Notes under the pieces: generated by a model
The model's input: the letters and a program-made list of their open reading frames with translations, nothing else
What the model was told of the DNA's origin: nothing
Databases searched by the model: none
Position numbers and translations under genes: made by a program
Assembly (NCBI RefSeq): GCF_945957465.1
Contig: NZ_CAMFLC010000004.1
Span: 62,001 to 126,000, forward strand
Source of the DNA: an uncultured Leifsonia sp.
Lineage (GTDB): Bacteria > Actinomycetota > Actinomycetes > Actinomycetales > Microbacteriaceae
DNA length: 64,000 bases
Direction: 5' to 3'
In this document: positions 36,210 to 44,143 of the stretch, in pieces
How positions within the stretch are numbered: position 1 is the first letter of the stretch
Layout of the letters: each line of letters starts with the position of its first letter

Positions 36210-37225
36210 AGAACTCGGGTGGAAAGTCCCGCGCCGGCGCTGTGAGGAAGAGCAAGAAGGGCGCCCAGGTGGGAACGGGCGGCCACGGCCGCAAGGCTCT
36301 CGAGGGTCGGGGACCGACCCCGAAGGCCGAGGACCGCGAGTACCACGTCGCCTACAAGAACAAGCAGCTGCGCGAGCGCGCCGCGGCCAAGGCGGAGCAG
36401 CGCGGCGCACGCGACGGCGCGCCGCGCGGCGCGTCCGGCGCCGCCCGCCGTGCCAAGAGCGGCGACGAGAGCGAGATCGTCACCGGGCGCAACTCCGTGC
36501 TGGAGGCGCTCCGTGCGGCGATCCCGGCCTCCACGCTCTACATCGCCGCCCGGGTCGAGATGGACGACCGCATGAAGGAGATCCTCTCGATCGCCACCGG
36601 CCGCGCCATCCCCGTGCTCGAAGTGATGCGCCCGGAGCTCGACCGGCTCGCCGGCCGCGACGCCGTGCACCAGGGCGTGGCGCTCAAGGTGCCGCCCTAC
36701 GAGTACGCCCACCCGGGCGAGCTGCTCGACCTGACCGTGCGCACGGGCCAGACCCCGCTGTTCGTGGCGCTCGACGGCATCACCGACCCGCGCAACCTCG
36801 GCGCGATCATCCGCTCGGCCGCCGCGTTCGGCGGGCAGGGCGTGATCATCCCGCAGCGGCGCTCGGTCGGGATGACCGCGGCCGCCTGGAAGACGTCGGC
36901 GGGCGCCGCCGCGCGCACTCCGGTCGCGATGGCCTCCAACCTGACGTCGACCCTCAAGGAGTTCAAGAAGGCGGGCGTCTTCGTGCTGGGCCTCGACGGC
37001 GGCGGCGACACGTCCCTGCCGGGGCTGCCGTTCGCCGACCGCCCCGTCGTGATCGTCGTCGGGAGCGAGGGCAAGGGCCTGTCGCGACTGGTGACCGAGA
37101 CCTGCGACGCCGTGGTGTCCATCCCGATCTCGGCCTCCACCGAGTCGCTGAACGCCGGGATCGCGGCCAGCGTCACGCTGTACGAGATCGCGAAACTGCG
37201 CGCGGAGTCGAAGCCCGCGCGCTGA
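36206..37225 (+). CDS. rlmB: 23S rRNA (guanosine-2'-O-) methyltransferase RlmB
   Basis: SpoU-family enzyme that methylates a 23S rRNA guanosine (G2251 in E. coli), 339 residues. An N-terminal Lys/Arg-rich extension (about 1-85) is longer than in E. coli RlmB and typical of actinobacterial forms. The substrate-binding L30-like domain (about 90-170) is followed by the SPOUT core with motif 1 [17 protein letters not shown] (about 196-212), motif 2 [12 protein letters not shown] and motif 3 [22 protein letters not shown]. It starts at ATG 36206 inside the cysS stop, so it is translationally coupled. The convergent DUF4190 gene ends 11 bases later. Confidence 0.95.
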
Positions 37226-37235
37226 CGGTGGCGGC

Positions 37236-37646
37236 TTAGGCGGACGTTCCCGACACCGCGATGCCGTGGCTCATGATCGCGAAGACGAGTGTGAGCCACA
37301 GGATGATGAACGCGGCCCCGATCGCGATGCCGGCGTAGCCGATGATGAGACCGGCCAGAGCGAGGCCCCGGCCCTTCTCGCCGGTGCGCTTGATCTGCGA
37401 GAGCGCGATGTGCCCCGTGATGATCGCGACGAGGCTGACGAAGAAGGCCGACACCAGCGAGACGATCGCGAGGACGTTCGTGCCCGGTTCCGGCGCATAG
37501 GCGTACGGATAGACGGGCTGGCCCGGATAGACGGGCTGGCCCGGATAGACGGGCTGGCCCGGATAGGGCTGAGCCGGATACGGCTGCGCCGGATACTGCT
37601 GGGCCGGGTACGGCGGCACGCTGCCGGGCTGTTCGGGGTGAGACAT
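37236..37646 (-). CDS. DUF4190 membrane protein with tandem PGQPVY repeats
   Basis: Small membrane protein of 136 residues. The N-terminal 52 residues are Pro/Tyr/Gln-rich with tandem PAQPYP/PGQPVY units, then two membrane helices (about 57-78 and 92-122) with a basic loop IKRTGEKGRGLAL between them, the DUF4190 pattern. Function unknown; such proteins are thought to be envelope or septum-associated in Actinobacteria. The repeat unit is 18 bases long and almost identical three times, so the tract is likely variable between strains. It is convergent with rlmB. Confidence 0.85.
   Translation of the reverse strand: MSHPEQPGSVPPYPAQQYPAQPYPAQPYPGQPVYPGQPVYPGQPVYPYAYAPEPGTNVLAIVSLVSAFFVSLVAIITGHIALSQIKRTGEKGRGLALAGLIIGYAGIAIGAAFIILWLTLVFAIMSHGIAVSGTSA
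37507..37560 (-). repeat. 18-bp tandem repeat, three copies
   Basis: Unit GGATAGACGGGCTGGCCC repeated exactly at 37507, 37525 and 37543, coding for PGQPVY units of the DUF4190 protein, with a partial fourth copy after it. Confidence 0.92.
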
Positions 37647-37705
37647 CGGGCTCCTCGTTCTGGTTACTCAGAGCGTAGCGGAGCCCGCTGGCCCGGCGGA
37701 GCGCG

Positions 37706-39007
37706 TCAGACCTTCGAACGCCAATCGTCCTCGTCCTCGTCGTCATCGAGACCGGCGGCACGCCGGATCACCGGGATGCTCATCGTCTCGGTCGGCGGCC
37801 CGACCACGGTGGCCTCGTCGCGGCGGTGCCGGAGGATGTCGTTGATGTACGAGGTGAGCGCCTCGGCCAGGGGCACGTCGCGGCCTTCGCGCTGCGACAT
37901 GAACCACCGGTGCTCGAGCAGCTGGTGGAAGACCTCCGCAGGCTCGAGCTTGCCCTTCAGATCCGCCGGGATGGCCCGGACGACCGGCTCGAAGACGCGC
38001 AGCAGCCACTCGTGGGCCATGGCCTCCTCGTCGAGTCCCCGCTTGCCGAGCGTCGCCGAATACGAGTCGAGGTCGTTCAGCAGGCGTCGCGCCTGGTTCT
38101 CGCCGGTGTCGAGGCCGGTCAGCCGCAGCAGGCGCCGCTGGTGGTGGCCCGCGTCGACGACTTTCGGCTGGATGCGGACGGTCGTGCCCTCGTCGGAGGT
38201 CTTGATCGCGAGCTCCTCGATGTCGAAACCGAGCTCGTTGAGACGCTCGACCCGCTGGCTGATGCGCCAGCGCTCCGACGACGAGAACGACTCGCTCCCG
38301 GTGAGCTCCTTCCAGAGCGACCGATAGGCGGCGACGATGCCGTTGGACACCTTGATCGGGTCGAGCGCTTCGTCGACGCGGCCGCCGGCCTCCAGATCCA
38401 TCAGCTCCCCGGCGATGTTGACCCGCGCGATCTCGAGGTCGTTCTCGCGCTGCCCGTTGGAGAGTCCGTCATACAACTGGCCGGTCTCGGCATCCACGAG
38501 GTAGGCGGCGAAGGCGCCGGCATCGCGGCGGAACAGCGTGTTCGACAGCGAGACGTCTCCCCAGAAGAACCCGACGATGTGGAGGCGCACCAGCAGGACG
38601 GCGAGGGCGTCGACCAGCCGGGTCGCGGTGTCGGGCCGGAGCGTCTGCGAGAAGAGGGCGCGGTAGGGGAGCGAGAACTTCAGGTGCCGGGTGACGAGCG
38701 CGGCGTTGAGGGCGTCGCCGTTGTCGTCGGTGCGGTTCTTGATGACCGCGACCGGGTCGACGCACGGTACGTCGAGTCGCTGGAGGGTGCGGAGCATCTC
38801 GTACTCGCGCTGCGCCATCTCGGCGGTCGTCTCCTTGATCGCGATCACGTAGCCCGAGAGGTTCGCGAAGCGCACGAGGTGGCGGCTGATGCCCTTCGGC
38901 AGCAGGGCGATGTGCTCGTTCGACCACTGCTCCAACGGGAGGTTCCAGGGGAGATCGAGCAGCGCGGGATCGACGGTCGCCGCGGTGATGTTGACAGAGC
39001 CGGCCAT
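37706..39007 (-). CDS. DUF4032 domain protein (kinase-like)
   Basis: Cytoplasmic protein of 433 residues. The central part resembles lipopolysaccharide/atypical kinases: YVIAIKETTAEMAQREYEMLRTL (about 55-77), a Lys-Glu pair as ATP anchor, VGFFWGDVSLSNTLFR (about 145-160) with the Asp-x4-Asn catalytic loop, and YLVDAETGQLYDG with the DFG-like acid. The C-terminal 200 residues are the DUF4032 part and end in an acidic tail (DDDEDEDDW). No proven substrate. ATG 39007 follows GGAGGCTCTGTC. It lies downstream of msiK on the same strand, separated by a terminator. Confidence 0.8.
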   Translation of the reverse strand: MAGSVNITAATVDPALLDLPWNLPLEQWSNEHIALLPKGISRHLVRFANLSGYVIAIKETTAEMAQREYEMLRTLQRLDVPCVDPVAVIKNRTDDNGDALNAALVTRHLKFSLPYRALFSQTLRPDTATRLVDALAVLLVRLHIVGFFWGDVSLSNTLFRRDAGAFAAYLVDAETGQLYDGLSNGQRENDLEIARVNIAGELMDLEAGGRVDEALDPIKVSNGIVAAYRSLWKELTGSESFSSSERWRISQRVERLNELGFDIEELAIKTSDEGTTVRIQPKVVDAGHHQRRLLRLTGLDTGENQARRLLNDLDSYSATLGKRGLDEEAMAHEWLLRVFEPVVRAIPADLKGKLEPAEVFHQLLEHRWFMSQREGRDVPLAEALTSYINDILRHRRDEATVVGPPTETMSIPVIRRAAGLDDDEDEDDWRSKV

Positions 39008-39042
39008 GACAGAGCCTCCAGGGACGAAAAGGTGCGGAAACC

Positions 39043-39078
39043 ACTCTGCCGCAGCCCGAGACCGGACTGCGGCAGAGT
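39043..39078 (-). terminator. Terminator after msiK
   Basis: Perfect 12-bp stem ACTCTGCCGCAG / CTGCGGCAGAGT with 12-base loop, 21 bases beyond the msiK stop; in the msiK direction GGTTTCC follows. Confidence 0.7.
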
Positions 39079-39098
39079 GTGGATGTTCTCCTGGCGCC

Positions 39099-40193
39099 TT
39101 AGTCGACGACCGCGCCGCCGAGACGCTCGCCCGACTCCGCGTGGAACAGGTGGACGTGGCCCGGCTTCGGCGTGATGTAGACGGTGTCGCCCGCGTTCGG
39201 GTGAACACGTCCGTCGACACGACCGACGATGTCGGTGCGCTTGCCGTCGACCTCCGAGTGGCCGTAGAGGTAGCCGTCGGCGCCGAGCTCCTCGACCAGG
39301 TCGACGGCGACCTTCAGGCCGCCGCTCTCCGAGGTGGAGACGACGACGTCCTCCGGGCGGACACCGATGGTGACGGTGTTGCCGGCGCTGGCGAGCACGT
39401 CGCGCTCGACCGGGACGACCGAGGTGCCGAACCTGATCCCGCCGTCGGTGACCTCGGCCGTGAACAGGTTCATGGCCGGGCTGCCGATGAAGCCGGCGAC
39501 GAAGACGTTCTTGGGCTGGGCGTACAGGTCGCGCGGGGTGCCGACCTGCTGGAGCACGCCGTCCTTCAGCACCGCGATGCGGTCGCCCATGGTGAGCGCC
39601 TCGGTCTGGTCGTGGGTGACGTAGACCGTGGTGACGCCGAGGCGGCGGGTGAGCGAGGCGATCTGGGTGCGGGTCTGCACGCGGAGCTTCGCGTCGAGGT
39701 TCGACAGCGGCTCGTCCATGAGGAACACCTGGGGCGAACGCACGATGGCGCGGCCCATGGCGACACGCTGACGCTGACCACCGGAGAGCGCCTTCGGCTT
39801 GCGGCCGAGGTAGGGCTCCAGGTCGAGCAGCTTGGCGGCCTCGAGCACGCGGGAGGCGCGCTCTTCCTTGCCGACGCCGGCGATCTTGAGCGCGAAGCCC
39901 ATGTTCTCGGCGACGGTCATGTGCGGGTAGAGCGCGTAGTTCTGGAACACCATAGCGATGTCGCGGTCCTTCGGCGGAACGTCGGTGACGTTGCGCTCGC
40001 CGATGAAGATGTTGCCGTCGTTGACCTCTTCGAGGCCCGCGAGCATGCGGAGCGAGGTGGACTTGCCGCAGCCGGAGGGGCCGACCAGGACGAGGAACTC
40101 GCCGTCTGCGATGTCGAGGTCGAGAGCGTCGACCGCGGGGCGGTTGGAACCCGGGTAGAGCCGGGTCGCCTTGTCATAGGTGACAGTCGCCAT
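39099..40193 (-). CDS. msiK: Sugar ABC transporter ATPase, MsiK/UgpC type
   Basis: Shared ATPase that energises several carbohydrate importers in Actinobacteria, 364 residues. Walker [10 protein letters not shown] (39-47), Q-loop VFQNYALYPHMTV, signature LSGGQRQRVAMGRA, Walker B VFLMDEPLSNLD, switch His in VTHDQTEALTMGD; the C-terminal MalK-like regulatory TOBE domain (about 240-364) contains IGVRPEDV and ELGADGYLYGH. Start ATG 40193 has AGGAG about ten bases upstream. No permease or binding-protein genes adjoin it, and the sugar cassette at 48-51 kb lacks an ATPase, so MsiK probably serves it. A long intergenic region follows upstream. Confidence 0.92.
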   Translation of the reverse strand: MATVTYDKATRLYPGSNRPAVDALDLDIADGEFLVLVGPSGCGKSTSLRMLAGLEEVNDGNIFIGERNVTDVPPKDRDIAMVFQNYALYPHMTVAENMGFALKIAGVGKEERASRVLEAAKLLDLEPYLGRKPKALSGGQRQRVAMGRAIVRSPQVFLMDEPLSNLDAKLRVQTRTQIASLTRRLGVTTVYVTHDQTEALTMGDRIAVLKDGVLQQVGTPRDLYAQPKNVFVAGFIGSPAMNLFTAEVTDGGIRFGTSVVPVERDVLASAGNTVTIGVRPEDVVVSTSESGGLKVAVDLVEELGADGYLYGHSEVDGKRTDIVGRVDGRVHPNAGDTVYITPKPGHVHLFHAESGERLGGAVVD

Positions 40194-40521
40194 TTTTCTT
40201 TTGTCTCCTTCACCGGCAGGTACGTGCCGGACGATCCGTTGTGAATGGAATAGACGTGGCGTCGACGTCCAGGGGCGTCGATGCCACGACCCCCATAGTA
40301 AGGCATCGGACGGGGTGGGATTACCACCTGGTTCCTCACCCTCGGCGTCCCGCACTCGGGGGACACGTGGAGGCGGTGTTCGGATCTCGAACGGCGTATC
40401 TCTGGTCTATTCCCAGACTGCCGGAATACGATCGTCCGGTTGCGTCTAGCTCACGCACGTCCCGCTGCGCGTCCCCCCGCGCGCAGCGCCGCCTACCCCG
40501 AGAGCCGATCCCCCTGAAGAT
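40194..40521. promoter_or_regulatory. Divergent promoter region msiK / DsbA-like gene
   Basis: About 330 bases with no gene. On the minus strand TACTAT (40300-40295) is a possible -10 for msiK with a long leader. On the plus strand I can name no certain promoter for the DsbA-like gene. There are several short GC-rich inverted repeats, none convincing as an operator. Confidence 0.4.
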
Positions 40522-41430
40522 ATGAGTTCCATGACCGATCCCGACGAGGGCCGCAGCGGCGACGTCCGTGCGGCAGCACGGGAGAAAGCCCGACAGCTCC
40601 GCACGAGCCAGCAACGCAAGGACCGCAGGAACAAGACGCTGCTGACCGGCGGCATCGTGATCGGCGTCCTCGCCATCGCGGCCATCGTCGCCGTCGTCAT
40701 CACGGGTGCCATCCGCCCGACGGTGCCCGGACCCAAGAACATGGCCAGCGACGGCGTCGTCGTCGGCTCCGGTATGAAGGTCAGAGCCACGCCGGCCCTG
40801 GCCGCCGACGCCAAGCCGATCGCGAGCGCCCCCGACCCGAGCGGCAGCACGGTCGACATCCGCATCTACTCGGATTATCTGTGCAAGCTGTGCGGCCAGT
40901 TCCAGCGCACCAATCTCAAGCAGCTGGCACCCCTGGTGAAGAACGGCGCCGTGACGGTGGAGCTGCACCCCGTCGCCATCTACACCAGTCACTCGGCCGG
41001 CACCCGCTACTCGCTGCGCGCGGCCAACGCCGCGGCCTGCGTCGCCAACTACTCGCCTCAGGCGTTCTGGGCCTTCAACGAGTCGTTGTTCACGAACCAG
41101 CCCGCCGAGGGCGGCCCCGGTCTCACCGATCAGCAGCTCAAGAAGCGCGCGGCGGCGGCCGGTGCCTCCGCATCCGACGTCAACTCGTGCATCGACGACG
41201 GTCGGTTCAAGACGTGGGTCGGCACCGCGAGCGACCGCGCTCTCACCGGCCCGATCCCGAACTCCGACGTCAAGAAGATGACGAACGCCCTGCTCGTGCT
41301 CGTCAACGGCAAGCCCTACACCGGCTCGCTGACGAACGCCGACGACTTCAAAGCATTCGTGCTCCAGGCGCAGGGCGACGAATACTCGTCGACGGCCACG
41401 CCGACACCGTCACCGAGCAGCGGGAGCTGA
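40522..41430 (+). CDS. Membrane-anchored DsbA-like thioredoxin-fold protein
   Basis: Disulfide oxidoreductase facing outside the membrane, 302 residues. A charged cytoplasmic N-terminus (about 1-38, with AREKARQLRTSQQRKDRRNK) precedes one membrane helix (about 41-64), then a Thioredoxin_4/DsbA domain. The active site is CKLC (about 118-121) in IYSDYLCKLCGQFQR, and the cis-Pro region lies in VNGKPYTG. A low-complexity Thr/Pro/Ser tail ends the protein. Members of this group make or keep disulfides in exported proteins. No quinone partner (VKOR) is visible beside it; tRNA-Thr follows. Confidence 0.88.
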   Translation: MSSMTDPDEGRSGDVRAAAREKARQLRTSQQRKDRRNKTLLTGGIVIGVLAIAAIVAVVITGAIRPTVPGPKNMASDGVVVGSGMKVRATPALAADAKPIASAPDPSGSTVDIRIYSDYLCKLCGQFQRTNLKQLAPLVKNGAVTVELHPVAIYTSHSAGTRYSLRAANAAACVANYSPQAFWAFNESLFTNQPAEGGPGLTDQQLKKRAAAAGASASDVNSCIDDGRFKTWVGTASDRALTGPIPNSDVKKMTNALLVLVNGKPYTGSLTNADDFKAFVLQAQGDEYSSTATPTPSPSSGS

Positions 41431-41507
41431 GCCGGCGACCGGTCCCTCCCGCTCCGGGAGGCTCGCCGCACATCCCCTAGGATGGTTCGCGACGGGCTCC
41501 CGTCGTC

Positions 41508-41580
41508 GCCGACTTAGCTCAGCTGGTAGAGCACTCGCCTTGTAAGCGAGCGGTCGCGGGTTCGAACCCCGCAGTCGGCT
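41508..41580 (+). tRNA. tRNA-Thr (anticodon TGT)
   Basis: 73-base cloverleaf. Acceptor GCCGACT pairs with AGTCGGC, D-arm TAGCTCAGCTGGTAGAGC, anticodon loop CTTGTAA (TGT), T-arm GCGGG-TTCGAAC-CCCGC, discriminator T. CCA is not encoded. Confidence 0.97.
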
Positions 41581-41599
41581 CCGTTCTTTCCCCGACGGT

Positions 41600-43609
41600 T
41601 CAGCCGACCGCCGCGACGAACGCGCGCGAGTACGCCCAGCGCGGCTGGTTCGTGCCCGAGCACATGTAGGCGGCGACACCCTGGGCGCAGGGCTGGTCGC
41701 GGGTCAACTCCCACCAGGAGAGGCCGGCCAGGCCGTTGGCGGCGGCGTACCGCCCGACCGTCGTGGCGTCGGTCATCGTGAACAGCTCCCCGGTGTCGTT
41801 CAGCCCGAACATCGGCGTGACGGCGATGAGTGACAGGCGCTGCGCGTCGGTCCACGACGAGTACGCCTGGATGGACTTCAGCTGCGTTGCGGCCGCTGTC
41901 GCCGCCGCGACGGCCGCGGCGCCCATGTCGGTGACGCCCGTTCCATAGTCCATCGTCATCAGGTTCACGGCCGAGAGCTGTACGCCCGCCGCGGTGAACT
42001 CCGAGACCGTACGGAGGCCGCTCGCTACGAGCCCGTACGGCATCACCGGCAGGGTCAGGGTGACCTGGAGCGGGTGCCCGGCCGCAGCGCGCTGCTTCTG
42101 CAGCGCAGCGACGGCCGTCGCCCGACGCAGGTCGGACGTGGCGTCGGAGACGTCCGCCCCCTCGATGTCGAAGTCCACGCGGTCGAGCCCGAACCGTGTC
42201 ACGACCGAGCTGTAGGCGGCGAGCAGCCTGGCGGGATCGGTGCACACCCGGGAGAGCTCGTCGTTGATCGCGCCGCCGAAGGAGGCGATGACGCGGCCTC
42301 CCCGGGCCTGGAACGCCTGGATGTTCGACTGGAAGTCCTGGCTGCCGCCGATCGCGTAAGCGGTGTAGCCCGCCCAGGTGGGGGAGCAGGCGCTGCTGCG
42401 GTCGGCGACGATGAACGCCGCCGTGACCGCGCTGACGCCGGCGGAGGCGGCGAACGTCGTCAGGTCGGCGGTCGGCCACAGGCCCATGTCGACGTAGGGT
42501 GCGACCACCAGCGGGGAGGTCGAGGGGGCCGGCGTCGTGCTGGGTGTGGGGGTCGGCGTGGGTGTGGGGGTCGGCGTGGGTGTGGGGGTCGGCGTGGGAG
42601 TGGGGGTTGGGCTCGGCGTCGGCGTCGGCGTCGGCGTCGTCCCGCCGTTGATCGTGCAGGGCAGGTCGGCACCGAGGACGCGGCATGCGGTCGGCACCAG
42701 CGGTGCACCTGCGGCCTTGGCGGAGGTGAGCCCGAAGGTCGCGGTCGCGCCGGGCGCGAGAACGCTGGCGTAGGAAGGGGCGGTGACGCTGAAGCCGTCG
42801 CTCGTCGTTGCGGCCGTGCCGTCCCAGAGGCTGACGACACCATCGGCAGTGGTGAACGCCAGTTGCCAGGGGCTGAGCGTGCGGGAGGACGAGTTGGCGA
42901 CGGCGACGGACGACTGGAAGCCGGCGGTCCACTCGGAGGTGACGGTCCAGGTGACGGCGAGGCCGGAAGCCGGGGTGGGAGTGGGTGTGCTGGTCGGGGT
43001 CGGGGTCGGGGTCGGAGTCGGGGTCGGGGTCGGAGTCGGCGTGGGCGTCGTGGCCCCGCCGTTCACCGAGCACGGCAGGCTCGACCCGGCCGGCAGTCCG
43101 ACGATGGTGCACGAGGTGGGAACGATCGCGGCGGTCCCCGCGCGTGTTGCGGTGAGCCCGAACTGGGCGGACCCTCCCGGGGCGAGAGTCGTCGCCCACG
43201 AGGGCGCGCCGACCGTGAGCGTGCCGGCCGGCGAGCTGACGGACACGGCAGACCAGATGCTGACGAGCGTGTGCGGAAAGGTGAACCGCACCTGCCAGGG
43301 TTTCAAGGTGGTGCCGGTGCCCGCTCCGTTCGTGATCGTGACCGCGGACTGGAACCCGGTGGTCCAGGCGTTCGCGGTCGTCCAGGTGACGTCGACGCGC
43401 GGCGTCGCCGCGGCGAGGGCTCCGGTGGCGACCACCGCGCCCGACCCGACGAGAACGGCGGTCGTGAGCGCCGCGGCGACAGCCAGGCGTCGCCGGGGAG
43501 CGCCTCCCCCTCGTCGTCGAAGCCGCCCCAGCAGACGGCGGACGGTCTCGGCGGCTCCTCGGCGCGTGGCCTCCCGGTGCCGGGCGGAACGGGGTGCGGA
43601 CTCGGGCAT
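41600..43609 (-). CDS. Secreted GH18-type glycoside hydrolase with two CBM2-like domains
   Basis: Exported enzyme of 669 residues. A long basic N-terminus leads into a signal helix (about 41-65) with AALAA-type cleavage, then two family 2 carbohydrate-binding modules (about 70-175 and 205-310), each followed by a Pro-Thr linker, and a GH18 barrel (about 365-669). The GH18 catalytic pattern is RVDFDIEGADV (about 485-495), DxDxE with the acid Glu. Target is probably chitin or a related polymer. Start ATG 43609 follows AGGAGTTGCC. The linkers come from TP-coding tandem repeats. The unusually long charged N-terminus suggests Tat or a late start, which I cannot settle. Confidence 0.88.
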   Translation of the reverse strand: MPESAPRSARHREATRRGAAETVRRLLGRLRRRGGGAPRRRLAVAAALTTAVLVGSGAVVATGALAAATPRVDVTWTTANAWTTGFQSAVTITNGAGTGTTLKPWQVRFTFPHTLVSIWSAVSVSSPAGTLTVGAPSWATTLAPGGSAQFGLTATRAGTAAIVPTSCTIVGLPAGSSLPCSVNGGATTPTPTPTPTPTPTPTPTPTSTPTPTPASGLAVTWTVTSEWTAGFQSSVAVANSSSRTLSPWQLAFTTADGVVSLWDGTAATTSDGFSVTAPSYASVLAPGATATFGLTSAKAAGAPLVPTACRVLGADLPCTINGGTTPTPTPTPSPTPTPTPTPTPTPTPTPTPTPTPSTTPAPSTSPLVVAPYVDMGLWPTADLTTFAASAGVSAVTAAFIVADRSSACSPTWAGYTAYAIGGSQDFQSNIQAFQARGGRVIASFGGAINDELSRVCTDPARLLAAYSSVVTRFGLDRVDFDIEGADVSDATSDLRRATAVAALQKQRAAAGHPLQVTLTLPVMPYGLVASGLRTVSEFTAAGVQLSAVNLMTMDYGTGVTDMGAAAVAAATAAATQLKSIQAYSSWTDAQRLSLIAVTPMFGLNDTGELFTMTDATTVGRYAAANGLAGLSWWELTRDQPCAQGVAAYMCSGTNQPRWAYSRAFVAAVG
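42530..42640 (-). repeat. Thr-Pro-coding low-complexity repeat (CBM-GH18 linker)
   Basis: Near-tandem 12-18 base units of the type GGTGTGGGGGTCGGCGTG on the plus strand, coding for the TP-rich linker before the GH18 domain. A second shorter tract lies at 42970-43050. Such tracts vary in length between strains. Confidence 0.8.
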
Positions 43610-43712
43610 GGCAACTCCTCACGACTTGCGACGGAAGAACCAAAGGAGGTACGTCAGCCGTCACTATCGACCGCGGGAGCGGATCGGTCAGGCGTCCGTC
43701 GGGACGCGTCCG

Positions 43713-44108
43713 TCACGAAGCGACGGGCAGTGCCTGCACGATGAGGAGCGACGCCAGCGCGAACCCGCCGATGGTGACGGCCACACCGAGGACCGGAACC
43801 CACCAGGTGCGGCGGAGCCTCCCGGGTCGTCGGACGAGGGCGACGGTCACCAGGGCGATCGAGACGAGCGTCGCCGTCGGGGTGATCCAGATCGTCGCAG
43901 CGGCGAGAGTGGGATCGCAGACGGACGGGTCGGGGCCGCACGCGTCGACCCGCATCAGCTCGAGCACGGCGACGAATGACAGGACGACGCCGGCGGCGAC
44001 CAGGACGACCGTGAACGCGATCGTCACGGCGAGGTCCTCAGGCCCGGCAGGCCGGTGAACGGGCGGCGGCGGAACGGGGAAGAGGTCGTCGTCGGGGTCC
44101 ATCAGCAT
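43713..44108 (-). CDS. Small membrane protein (three helices)
   Basis: 131-residue membrane protein of unknown function. A short acidic/Pro-rich cytoplasmic N-terminus (MLMDPDDDLFPVPPPPVHR) precedes hydrophobic segments at about 29-51, 72-91 and 102-124. Two Cys (DACGPDPSVCDP) lie in the first external loop and could form a disulfide. Two ATGs are possible (44108 and 44102). It lies 35 bases downstream of the TPP enzyme gene on the same strand, across a 12-base perfect palindrome CGTAGCGCTACG at 44120-44131. Confidence 0.7.
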   Translation of the reverse strand: MLMDPDDDLFPVPPPPVHRPAGPEDLAVTIAFTVVLVAAGVVLSFVAVLELMRVDACGPDPSVCDPTLAAATIWITPTATLVSIALVTVALVRRPGRLRRTWWVPVLGVAVTIGGFALASLLIVQALPVAS

Positions 44109-44143
44109 GTTGATAGGAGCGTAGCGCTACGTCTCCTCGACCC

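Noticed and set aside
42537-42660. Short tandem repeats that could suggest a CRISPR array
   Set aside because: They are direct coding repeats for a Thr-Pro linker without regular spacers.
42074-43744. Plus-strand frame of 556 codons opposite the GH18 gene
   Set aside because: Gly/Arg-rich low complexity antisense to PT-linker and CBM coding sequence; no ribosome site or motif.
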